From positions 1 through 13,801 of the forward strand of contig DAOVFD010000013.1 in assembly GCA_030668565.1 (NCBI GenBank): a DNA stretch of 13,801 nucleotides, written 5' to 3'. Positions 7,367 through 13,637 of this stretch are shown here, one piece after another. A program made the position numbers and the translations under genes. The stretch comes from Microcaldota archaeon (GTDB lineage: Archaea > Micrarchaeota > Micrarchaeia > Anstonellales > Bilamarchaeaceae). The number at the start of each line of letters is the position of its first letter. The stretch's first letter is position 1. A model generated the notes under the pieces. The model saw nothing but the letters and a program-made list of their open reading frames with translations. It was not told the DNA's origin and did no database searches.

Positions 7367-8134
7367 TTAAGCTTTTTTCTTGGCTGTTTTCGTGAATCCC
7401 TCAACCGCTTTTAGGAATTCCATCGGTATTGGAATAATAATCGTGTTGCTCTGGTCAGAAGAAATATCTGCAAGAGTCTGAAGGGTTCTCAGATGCAGGG
7501 CTCCCGGTGCAGCAGCAAGTTTGAGTGCAGCCTCCTGGAGATTCTTCGATGCTATAACTTCTCCTGCCGACTTGATTATTGTTGCTCTCTTTTCCCTTTC
7601 AGCTTCTGCCTGCCTTGCCATTATCCTTTTCATATCGGCCGGCAGTTCGATATCCTGGATTTTTATCGCAGTTATATCAATTCCCCACTCGTCAGTTTCC
7701 TTGTCAACAAGCATTTTTATTTCATCTGCAATCTCGGCTCTCTCAGTAAGTACAAAATCAAGCTCCTTGTTTCCTATAACATCCCTGAGAGCAGTCTGTC
7801 CGTACTGCGAAACCGCGTATACATAATTCTGTATCTTAAGAACAGCCCTCTCTGCATCGATAACCTTCATGTAAACAACCGCATTGATGCTTACAGGCAC
7901 GTTATCCCTTGTCATGACTTCCTGCTTTGGTATGTCCACTGTTTTTATCCTTGTATCGACTTTTGTCATTGTCTGGAGCATGGGTACAACAAATTTCAGG
8001 CCAGGACTCATGACACCGGAGAACCTACCAAGTGTAAACAGAACCCCTCTTTCGTATTCGTAAATTATTTTTATTGCACTCAATGCAAGAAAGAATGCAC
8101 AAACTACCAGGATACCGATACATACCTCAATCAT
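7367..8134 (-). CDS. Slipin/stomatin-like SPFH-domain membrane protein
   Basis: Membrane-anchored scaffold of the SPFH (stomatin, prohibitin, flotillin, HflK/C) superfamily; such proteins oligomerise and organise membrane patches or control proteases. The 255-residue protein has one N-terminal membrane anchor (about 3-23), an SPFH domain starting at YEYERGVLFTLGRF (25-38) and covering roughly 25-190 with PGLKFVVP (44-51), then a helical coiled segment (about 165-210) of the ARQAEAEREKRA type and a lysine-ending tail. The start at 8134 has AGGTGAT (8144-8138), which overlaps the lipoprotein stop. Archaeal slipins usually sit beside an NfeD membrane protease; none is present here. Instead a lipoprotein precedes it by 8 bases. 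Confidence 0.92.
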   Translation of the reverse strand: MIEVCIGILVVCAFFLALSAIKIIYEYERGVLFTLGRFSGVMSPGLKFVVPMLQTMTKVDTRIKTVDIPKQEVMTRDNVPVSINAVVYMKVIDAERAVLKIQNYVYAVSQYGQTALRDVIGNKELDFVLTERAEIADEIKMLVDKETDEWGIDITAIKIQDIELPADMKRIMARQAEAEREKRATIIKSAGEVIASKNLQEAALKLAAAPGALHLRTLQTLADISSDQSNTIIIPIPMEFLKAVEGFTKTAKKKA

Positions 8135-8137
8135 TGC

Positions 8138-8144
8138 ATCACCT
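8138..8144 (-). promoter_or_regulatory. GGTGAT ribosome binding site of slipin overlapping the upstream stop codon
   Basis: AGGTGAT on the - strand matches the archaeal anti-Shine-Dalgarno (GGTGATC type). It shares bases with the TAG stop of the lipoprotein gene (8145-8143), which suggests that ribosomes finishing the lipoprotein reinitiate on slipin and that the two products are made in step. Confidence 0.6.
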
Positions 8145-8853
8145 ATTTGACCTCTTCCACTATGACAGTTGCCTTCATTGCAAAATAGGTAAGCGAATAA
8201 TACTCGAAGGTTCCTGCAGTGTCCATTGTAACAGTAGCATTCCCGCCAGGTGCAATTACATCGGTATCAAAAACTCCAGTGTATGTTGCAGTCCTTGGAT
8301 ACGCACCTTTATTCTCCCAGGTAATCCTGTCTCCTTTAGTGACTGTTATGGTTTCTGGGTCGTAAGAGAAGTCATGTATTGTGACCGTATAGTCCTTTGG
8401 AACGTATTCTGTTGAGATTTTCTCGATGTAGAAGTTCACGGTTTTAACTATCGGTGGGGAGTATGAAGTATGGTCATTGTTCAGAAGCTCCACCCTCAGG
8501 GTGTGCGAACCAGGCTCAATTCCCTCCAGCGTATATGTTTTGCTGAATATGTGGAGTTTGTCTCCATCATTTACAGAAACCGAAAAGTGCCCTTCACCGA
8601 CTTTGTTCGGCACGCTTCCCTCAGGTTTTATTATAAGGTCCGAGGTACTCAGCACCACATCAACCGAACCGTAAGCCGTTTCCGTTGTAATGACCTCGCC
8701 CCCATCAGGACTCACTATAGTAAATGATGGCGTTCTTACAGCAGGTTCCGGTGTCGGCTCCACTGTTTCATTTTCTTCTGGTGCAGCTTCACCAAAGTCT
8801 ATGCATCCGAATACCAATATCAAAATTCCGAAAGCCAAAACAAGATTTTTCAT
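8143..8853 (-). CDS. Lipoprotein with Ig-like domain and degenerate cupredoxin domain
   Basis: Predicted surface lipoprotein of 236 residues. Residues 1-16 form a signal peptide ending in a lipobox (LVFGC), so C17 would be lipidated. An acidic, proline-rich linker (about 18-43) leads to an Ig-like domain (about 44-145) with YTLEGIEPGSHTLRVELLNN, and then to a cupredoxin (plastocyanin/azurin-like) domain (about 152-236). The fold marks are clear: DYTVTIHDFSYDPETITV, GDRITWENK, and a GTFEYYSLTYFAMK ending. However, three of the four type-1 copper ligands appear replaced: R187 for His, S220 for Cys and Y223 for His, with only M226 kept. It is therefore probably a structural or binding module, not an electron carrier. 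ATG 8853 is chosen; GTG 8862 would add three residues. Slipin follows after 8 bases. Confidence 0.82.
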   Translation of the reverse strand: MKNLVLAFGILILVFGCIDFGEAAPEENETVEPTPEPAVRTPSFTIVSPDGGEVITTETAYGSVDVVLSTSDLIIKPEGSVPNKVGEGHFSVSVNDGDKLHIFSKTYTLEGIEPGSHTLRVELLNNDHTSYSPPIVKTVNFYIEKISTEYVPKDYTVTIHDFSYDPETITVTKGDRITWENKGAYPRTATYTGVFDTDVIAPGGNATVTMDTAGTFEYYSLTYFAMKATVIVEEVK

Positions 8854-8883
8854 TTTAATCACGTTTATTATTCTTATTGGCCA

Positions 8884-8894
8884 TATTTAAAATA
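8884..8894. promoter_or_regulatory. Shared TATA-like element of the divergent lipoprotein/HAD promoters
   Basis: TATTTAAAATA is nearly symmetric with core TTTAAA (8886-8891). Its centre is 28.5 bases from the HAD start ATG (8917), and on the other strand 26.5 bases from GTG 8862 and 35.5 from ATG 8853 of the lipoprotein. Archaeal TATA boxes lie about 26 bases before transcription starts, so one element could serve both directions. Confidence 0.5.
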
Positions 8895-8905
8895 CTTGTT
8901 TATAA

Positions 8906-8910
8906 GGTGA
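8906..8910 (+). promoter_or_regulatory. GGTGA ribosome binding site of the HAD gene
   Basis: GGTGA lies 6 bases before ATG 8917. If it is used, transcription must begin upstream of 8906, too close to the TTTAAA element at 8886-8891 for the usual spacing. Either a second upstream TATA element is used or the mRNA is leaderless and this site is not transcribed. Confidence 0.4.
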
Positions 8911-8916
8911 AACGCA

Positions 8917-9573
8917 ATGATTAAGGCTGTATTGTTTGATTTCGACGGAGTTATTGTGAATTCCGAACCCGTGCATTTCAGAACCTTCATGGAGTTCATA
9001 GGTCCGCTCGGTATAGAAGTAGACGAAAAAAGGTGGTACAGTGAATTCGCGGGAACGGGTTCAAAAAATATCTTTACGGTTCTGCTTGGGGAAGCCGGGA
9101 TAACAGACGAAAAAACGATAGATGGATACGTTGAGAAAAGAAGGATTGCTTATGGTGAACTGATAAAGAAAGGCGAAGTAAAAAAGAAAGGAGGAATTAA
9201 GGAATTCCTTGAAACGCTTAAGGAAAGGAACATGAAGACAGCAGTCGTTTCCGGAGGACATAGGGAAAACATCGGGATTGCACTTTCAGTGATAGGACTC
9301 AGAGGATATTTTGACATAATAATGGGAAGCGGCGATTATGAAAAAAGAAAACCTTATCCAGATGCCTTTCTCACTGCGGCAGAGAAATTAGGTGTCAAGC
9401 CTGAGGAATGTGTAGCTATAGAGGATTCTTTTTCTGGTTTTAAAGCAGCAAAGGGCGCAGGAATGAAAGTGATAATCATGGAATCACCCGCAGTTGAGTC
9501 CATCGATAAAACAAAAGTGGAAGCGATAATAAAGGACTTCGGTGAATTTCCGATGGAACTTTTAGGTGGTTAG
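8917..9573 (+). CDS. HAD-superfamily phosphatase/phosphomutase, beta-phosphoglucomutase-like
   Basis: Cytoplasmic HAD hydrolase of 218 residues with a C1 cap domain. Motif I is DFDGVIVNS (8-16), where D8 is the nucleophile and D10 the general acid/base. Motif II is the SGG stretch in AVVSGGHREN, motif III the lysine in YEKRKPYPDAF, and motif IV IEDSFSGFKAAKGAGM. The cap (about 15-85) and the KPYPDAF signature resemble beta-phosphoglucomutase, phosphoglycolate phosphatase and 2-deoxyglucose-6-phosphate phosphatase groups; the substrate cannot be fixed. It is a single-gene unit diverging from the lipoprotein gene. Its last 12 bases overlap the end of purP on the other strand, which could allow antisense effects. 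Confidence 0.88.
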   Translation: MIKAVLFDFDGVIVNSEPVHFRTFMEFIGPLGIEVDEKRWYSEFAGTGSKNIFTVLLGEAGITDEKTIDGYVEKRRIAYGELIKKGEVKKKGGIKEFLETLKERNMKTAVVSGGHRENIGIALSVIGLRGYFDIIMGSGDYEKRKPYPDAFLTAAEKLGVKPEECVAIEDSFSGFKAAKGAGMKVIIMESPAVESIDKTKVEAIIKDFGEFPMELLGG

Positions 9574-9579
9574 TTCATC
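9552..9579. terminator. Candidate hairpin at the HAD/purP convergent junction with T-rich tail
   Basis: GATGGAAC (9552-9559) can pair with GTTCATC (9573-9579) as 7 base pairs with one bulged G, enclosing a 13-base loop. The arms and loop cover both stop codons. On the + strand the T-rich run CTGTTTTTCTTTT (9584-9596) follows, a plausible termination zone for the HAD transcript located inside the 3' end of purP. Confidence 0.35.
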
Positions 9580-10650
9580 CATCCTGTTTTTCTTTTCCCC
9601 TTCCTTTATTTCCATCGCAATTCTTCTTCCGAAGCTTATACTCTTCCTGAAGAGATATTCAGAATAGGGGGTGAACCTTGTTCCCGGGGAGCCCGGAATT
9701 CTTAGAGAAACGTCAAAGCAGACGAATCTTTCCCCATCTTTTTCTTCCATAGCACCCTGCAATGCAAAAGGACCGAGTATTCCCGGAGAATATTCCTTCT
9801 TTGCAGCTTCAACAAGTTTTTCCCCTGCTTCAAGTGCCTGCTGCAAAAGTGATTCCCTGAGCGTGCATGCTATGTGTCCTGTTTCTATCGTGCTCGGCTG
9901 GGCATATTTCAGCAATTCGAGCTGCTGGTCCGCAGGCAATCTCAGGAATCCATCAAGGTTTGTCTGTCTTCTTGTATCTATTCCAAGAAGTTCCACTTCA
10001 TCGTGCAACGGAGAGTAGAAGAAATTGAAATTGAAGTGCGCACCTACTACGTATTCTTCTATCTTTGCTTCTTCCAGGCCTTCCTTCGTCACCTTCCCCT
10101 CCTTCAGCAATACCTCGCTCTTTTCAACATATTCCTCAGGACTTCTAGCAAGGAAGAATGCACGTTCATAGCTTCTTTTTGCCTCACTCACCTTGACAAT
10201 CGCAAGGGCGTCAATCTTATCTGGTGATTCTATAACTCTGGGAAACCTTACTCCTGCCTTTTCCATGAGATAATACTGGTCTTTCTCAACATTTCTTTCC
10301 TCGGCCCTCAGGAGATGCTTGTTTCCGAATACAGGAACAGAGAATTCCTTTTCAATCCTATCATAACCAACGTAAACGGCAAATGAACGGTTGGGGATGA
10401 AAATTGATTTTTTGTCAAGCATGTATTTCTGGTTATCCTTGTCTGCCATGTCCCTGAATTTATCCAGAACAAGAGTTTCATCTACGACACCGATTTCCTG
10501 CTCGGCCCTTTTTCTCGTTTTATAGTAAACAGAATAGGTTGCATCACGCCCTTTCTGGCAGACAACAAGAGTCTTGAATCCCTCTGCCTTGGCTCCTTCA
10601 CATACATCCAATGCCGAGTGGCTTCCGATAGTTGTTATTGTGTGTTCCAT
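9562..10650 (-). CDS. purP: Formate-dependent FAICAR synthetase PurP (ATP-grasp)
   Basis: Converts AICAR, formate and ATP to FAICAR, the penultimate step of IMP synthesis in archaea, replacing the folate-dependent PurH transformylase. The 362-residue length matches PurP. Visible conserved blocks are TTIGSHSALDVCEGAKAEGF (6-25), VVGAHFNFNFFYSP (201-214), LLGIDTRRQTN (221-231), ETGHIACTLRESLL (256-269), GPFALQ (293-298) and FDVSLRIPGSPG (312-323); the later blocks belong to the ATP-grasp fold. The ATG at 10650 has no ribosome binding site, but a TTTAAA element is centred 24.5 bases upstream, so the mRNA is predicted to be leaderless and purP to have its own promoter despite following the epimerase by 36 bases. 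It ends in a 12-base tail-to-tail overlap with the HAD gene. Confidence 0.94.
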   Translation of the reverse strand: MEHTITTIGSHSALDVCEGAKAEGFKTLVVCQKGRDATYSVYYKTRKRAEQEIGVVDETLVLDKFRDMADKDNQKYMLDKKSIFIPNRSFAVYVGYDRIEKEFSVPVFGNKHLLRAEERNVEKDQYYLMEKAGVRFPRVIESPDKIDALAIVKVSEAKRSYERAFFLARSPEEYVEKSEVLLKEGKVTKEGLEEAKIEEYVVGAHFNFNFFYSPLHDEVELLGIDTRRQTNLDGFLRLPADQQLELLKYAQPSTIETGHIACTLRESLLQQALEAGEKLVEAAKKEYSPGILGPFALQGAMEEKDGERFVCFDVSLRIPGSPGTRFTPYSEYLFRKSISFGRRIAMEIKEGEKKNRMDELTT

Positions 10651-10670
10651 ACAATATATACGAAAAAGAG

Positions 10671-10678
10671 GTTTAAAT
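10671..10678 (-). promoter_or_regulatory. TATA-like element of purP
   Basis: ATTTAAAC on the - strand (core TTTAAA, 10677-10672) is centred 24.5 bases before ATG 10650, within the 36-base epimerase-purP gap. The spacing predicts transcription starting at or within a base or two of the A of the start codon. A second AT-rich TATATA at 10654-10659 is too close to the start to be the TATA box and may be the initiation region. Confidence 0.55.
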
Positions 10679-10686
10679 TGATTCCG

Positions 10687-11613
10687 TTAACCGGTGTTTT
10701 TCTGCCATTCTATTGTTTTTTTCAAACCTTCATCAAACGGAACCGAAGTCTTGAAACCGAGAGCCCCGGCAGCCTTTGCAACGTCGGCATATGAATCGTA
10801 AATGTCGCCTTCTCTTTTTTCAGCATATTTCGGCTCACCATCATAACCGGTAAGTTCTGAAACAAGCCCTTCGAGCTGATTTACAGTGAGGGGAATACCT
10901 GAAGCTATGTTGAAGGATTCGCCTGAAATCCCCTCTTTTTCAGCTGCCATAAGATTCGCGGTTACGACATCGCCAACATAGATGAAATCCCTTGTCTGGT
11001 TTCCGTCTCCGTAAATTGTAGGACTTTCACAGGCAAGCATTTTTCGTATGAATCTGGTTATCACACCGCTGTACTGTGAATTCGGGTCCTGCCGCTCTCC
11101 ATAAACATTGAAATAGCGGAGAGAAACCGTTTCAAGTCCTTTTTCACTGTATTCTTTCATCAGCTTTTCCCCTTCAACCTTCGATTCTGCGTAGGGCGAA
11201 AACGATTTCAGTTCAAAATCTTCTTTTATCGGAGGATTCGCATCACCGTAGATTGCAGCCGAAGAAGCAAACATCACTCTTTTCACTTTTTCATCAAGCG
11301 CTGCATCAAGAACATTCCTGGTTCCATCAACATTGATTTCATGTGTTTTTTCAGGATTTGAAATCGATTCAACAACAGAAACAAGCGCAGCTTCATGAAA
11401 AACATAATCAGCCCCTGAAACTGCTTTTTTCACAAGCCCTTTGTCTGTTATACTTCCTTCAATAAATTCAATCTTATCTAAAAATGATGCAATGTTTTCT
11501 TTTTTACCTGTCGAAAGATTGTCCAGAATTGTAACTTCCCATCCTTTTTCAACTAACCGTTCTGAAATATGCGAACCGATAAATCCAGCACCACCGGTAA
11601 CAAGCGCTTTCAT
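10687..11613 (-). CDS. NAD-dependent nucleotide-sugar epimerase/dehydratase (GalE/WbpP-like extended SDR)
   Basis: Extended short-chain dehydrogenase/reductase of 308 residues acting on a nucleotide sugar, most likely a UDP-hexose 4-epimerase. The NAD-binding GGAGFIG motif is at 7-13 and D31 ends the second strand. The catalytic set is S117/S118 in ASSAAIYGD and Y141-x3-K145 (YAESK). RYFNVYGERQDPNSQYSGVI (166-185) and GDGNQTRDFIYVGDV (202-216) are typical of the GalE/WbpP group; UDP-GlcNAc or UDP-glucose are candidate substrates, and dTDP-glucose dehydratase is less likely from these motifs. The start ATG overlaps the DHH gene stop as ATGA, with GAGG 7 bases upstream. It probably supplies sugars for surface glycans or N-glycans. 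Confidence 0.88.
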   Translation of the reverse strand: MKALVTGGAGFIGSHISERLVEKGWEVTILDNLSTGKKENIASFLDKIEFIEGSITDKGLVKKAVSGADYVFHEAALVSVVESISNPEKTHEINVDGTRNVLDAALDEKVKRVMFASSAAIYGDANPPIKEDFELKSFSPYAESKVEGEKLMKEYSEKGLETVSLRYFNVYGERQDPNSQYSGVITRFIRKMLACESPTIYGDGNQTRDFIYVGDVVTANLMAAEKEGISGESFNIASGIPLTVNQLEGLVSELTGYDGEPKYAEKREGDIYDSYADVAKAAGALGFKTSVPFDEGLKKTIEWQKNTG

Positions 11614-12965
11614 CCTAATTCCTCTATTAATCTATCAATAGTAGATTTTTCATAACCTTCCTCAACACGTACTGCAGCAGCTTTTGCATGTCCTCCTCCT
11701 GACATCACGAAATCCTTCATGTCTGAGGAAAGTTTCTTTACAATTTCAGAAAAGCTGTATCCTTTTTTCAGGAACCCGTCATTTCCTCTTAATATTATCG
11801 TTCTTTTTCCGTAACCTATCGTAATCATCGGGGAATCGGTTTTGAAATGTTCGAAAACAGCGGTGGTCACTTTGCTTCTGTTCGGGAATTGTTTGGGCTC
11901 CACTACTCCGTCAAGCGGAACAACATAAACAATTATGCCATTTTTCTCGCTCTTCTTCACTTTCGGAAGCGCTCTTTCAAGAGCTTCGTTTATCTTTTCA
12001 GATGCCTGGGAATAAATCGAAGAATAAAGCTCTTCTTTTTTCAGAACATCAGCATAGAATTCAAGGCTGTTTCCAAAGGATGTATGTGCTGCAAGATAAT
12101 CAAGAACAAGGGCTGTTTTCCTGTCTTCCTCTCCTGGTGAAGCAACATCGCTTTTGTCTCCAGCACATGCTATTTTTGCAAGATTATCAGTTTCAACTCC
12201 GCACATGTTCGCTATTTCAGAAGCAAGATAGCCTGCAGTATATTTTGACTGGTCTTCAAGCCCTTCAACAGTCCACGGGCTGAGTAGAATATTAACATTG
12301 GATTTCACATCAGAATGCAATGGATGATGGTCTATGCAGATTACTTCAAGACCTCCTGCCTTAAGCAGTTTAAGCCCGTCAATGCTCTGTTCATTTGTTC
12401 CGAAATCAAGAAGAACAATCAAAGGATGATTTTCATGATGAAGATTTCCCAAATCATTTACTGCATCTCTCGGAGAATAAACCGCACTGTTTTGCTGGTA
12501 TGCCCTGAACCTCAAAAATTTCCTTAATGCAAGTGCACCTGCTATTCCATCAGCATCCCCGTGGAATCTGAGCAGAATATACCTATTCAGTTCTTTTGCT
12601 GCAATCAATTTTCCTGCAACTTCCTTAATTTTGCTTTTCAACGCAGTGCTTGCCGGGTTTTCAAAAAGAAGCGAATCCTTTATTTCGGTTTTGTCCATGA
12701 TTTTTTTCTCAATCCCCTCATATGCATCATCAACTTCTTTTCCTTCAAGTAAGATTATCTTCTCCGGTTTTATGATGAAATCAGTAAGGCTTTCAAGAAT
12801 CCCATCAACAGAAACAACATCACCATTCCCGAAAGAATCCCTGCTCCTGAAACAAAAAGTCGCATCTCCGCTTTTCAGGAAATATTTTCTTTCCCCACCA
12901 AAACCTCTCGAATATGTAATGATGCCCTTGACCTCGATTTTCTGTCCCTCTGAAAAGCCAATCAT
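11610..12965 (-). CDS. OB-fold plus DHH/DHHA1 phosphoesterase, archaeal RecJ-like
   Basis: Predicted manganese- or magnesium-dependent phosphoesterase or single-strand nuclease of the RecJ-like group; archaeal relatives act in DNA replication/repair (GINS-associated nuclease) or RNA decay. The 451-residue protein begins with an OB-fold nucleic-acid-binding domain (about 8-74), then the DHH domain: HGDADG (135-140), LLDFG (185-189), IDHHP (211-215) and GDKSD (269-273), all metal ligands intact. The C-terminal DHHA1 domain ends with SGGGHAKAAA (422-431). Its start overlaps the ribK stop by 4 bases and its stop overlaps the epimerase start in the same way, so the three genes form one translationally coupled operon. 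The exact substrate (DNA, RNA or small nucleotides) is not evident. Confidence 0.88.
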   Translation of the reverse strand: MIGFSEGQKIEVKGIITYSRGFGGERKYFLKSGDATFCFRSRDSFGNGDVVSVDGILESLTDFIIKPEKIILLEGKEVDDAYEGIEKKIMDKTEIKDSLLFENPASTALKSKIKEVAGKLIAAKELNRYILLRFHGDADGIAGALALRKFLRFRAYQQNSAVYSPRDAVNDLGNLHHENHPLIVLLDFGTNEQSIDGLKLLKAGGLEVICIDHHPLHSDVKSNVNILLSPWTVEGLEDQSKYTAGYLASEIANMCGVETDNLAKIACAGDKSDVASPGEEDRKTALVLDYLAAHTSFGNSLEFYADVLKKEELYSSIYSQASEKINEALERALPKVKKSEKNGIIVYVVPLDGVVEPKQFPNRSKVTTAVFEHFKTDSPMITIGYGKRTIILRGNDGFLKKGYSFSEIVKKLSSDMKDFVMSGGGHAKAAAVRVEEGYEKSTIDRLIEELG

Positions 12966-13585
12966 ACTTCAACCACCACGCCTGAGCCTTTTCCCCTGTT
13001 CAGTGCCTTCCTGAGATGCACATCAGCAACTATTTCGATTATGTCCTGCGGATGGTTGCTGCGCAAAGGGAATACTATTGCAGCAGAATATCCGTTGACC
13101 TTGCAATGATAAGCAAAAAGGTCACCGAATGTCCTTTGTTTTGTCCTGAATCCGTTTATCACTATGGGTTCATCCCTCAGAATTTCGCTTCTTTTCCTTA
13201 AATCGTTTTTTGAAAGTTTTATATTAAGGGTTCCTGCATATGGCTCGAACCCCAATCTGTCCCTGATTCCTTTTCGATAACCTGAAAGGGAAATGTAGTA
13301 CTTTCCTTTACCGAACCCATCAACTATTTTTCCTGAAAATCTTATCCTGCTCTCCTCAAGAGCCCTTTTCAGCATGTTGTAATGCTCCCTTATTTTCTTC
13401 GTCCCCGCAGGGGTAATCCTTATTCCGCCTTTTCTTTCTATAAGACTCTCATCCGAGAGGAGTTTAAGCCGCCTTGATGAGTTCTGCTGCGACATGCCAA
13501 GGGCTTTGCCAAGCTCTGCAGTAGTGATTCTCACACTTTTTTTATTCCCTCCTTTCTGAAGAAGGAAAAACAGCATCTTATCCAT
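12962..13585 (-). CDS. ribK: CTP-dependent riboflavin kinase with N-terminal winged helix (RibK/RbkR type)
   Basis: Archaeal riboflavin kinase making FMN from riboflavin with CTP instead of ATP. The 207-residue protein has an N-terminal helix-turn-helix region (about 1-70), with TTAELGKALGMSQQNSSRRL (21-40) as the DNA-reading part. The kinase barrel (about 80-207) has GFGKGKYY (90-97), PYAGTLNIKL (115-124), FRTKQRTFG (146-154), PLRSNHPQDIIEI (173-185) and ADVHLRKAL (187-195). Known archaeal proteins with both parts (RbkR) also repress riboflavin genes; a regulatory role here is inference from the fold. The start ATG has no ribosome binding site and a TATA-like element is centred 25.5 bases upstream, so the mRNA is probably leaderless. 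It is the first gene of the ribK-DHH-epimerase operon. Confidence 0.93.
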   Translation of the reverse strand: MDKMLFFLLQKGGNKKSVRITTAELGKALGMSQQNSSRRLKLLSDESLIERKGGIRITPAGTKKIREHYNMLKRALEESRIRFSGKIVDGFGKGKYYISLSGYRKGIRDRLGFEPYAGTLNIKLSKNDLRKRSEILRDEPIVINGFRTKQRTFGDLFAYHCKVNGYSAAIVFPLRSNHPQDIIEIVADVHLRKALNRGKGSGVVVEV

Positions 13586-13595
13586 GAATATATTC
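13586..13595. promoter_or_regulatory. Perfect palindrome at the predicted ribK transcription start (candidate operator)
   Basis: GAATATATTC is a perfect 10-base palindrome touching the ribK start codon, between the TATA-like element and the predicted transcription start. A protein bound here would block polymerase. Because the RibK protein carries a winged helix, autoregulation is possible. AT-rich palindromes of this size also arise by chance. Confidence 0.3.
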
Positions 13596-13604
13596 TGTGC
13601 TTTC

Positions 13605-13616
13605 TTATTTAAAAAA
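13605..13616. promoter_or_regulatory. Shared TATA-like element for divergent ribK and methyltransferase genes
   Basis: TTATTTAAAAAA with core TTTAAA (13608-13613). Its centre is 25.5 bases from the ribK ATG (13585) and 27.5 bases from the methyltransferase ATG (13638). With normal archaeal spacing, transcripts in both directions would begin at or next to the start codons, and neither gene shows a ribosome binding site. The 52-base intergenic region therefore looks like a bidirectional leaderless promoter. Confidence 0.6.
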
Positions 13617-13637
13617 GTAAAGGAACATCAATTTTTC

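Noticed and set aside
7493..8188. + strand open frame (231 codons) opposite slipin
   Set aside because: Opposite a clear SPFH protein; no recognisable domain and no promoter or ribosome binding site ahead of it.
9199..9210. Perfect 12-base palindrome AAGGAATTCCTT
   Set aside because: It lies inside the HAD coding region, encoding an ordinary KEFL stretch, with no link to a promoter or terminator.
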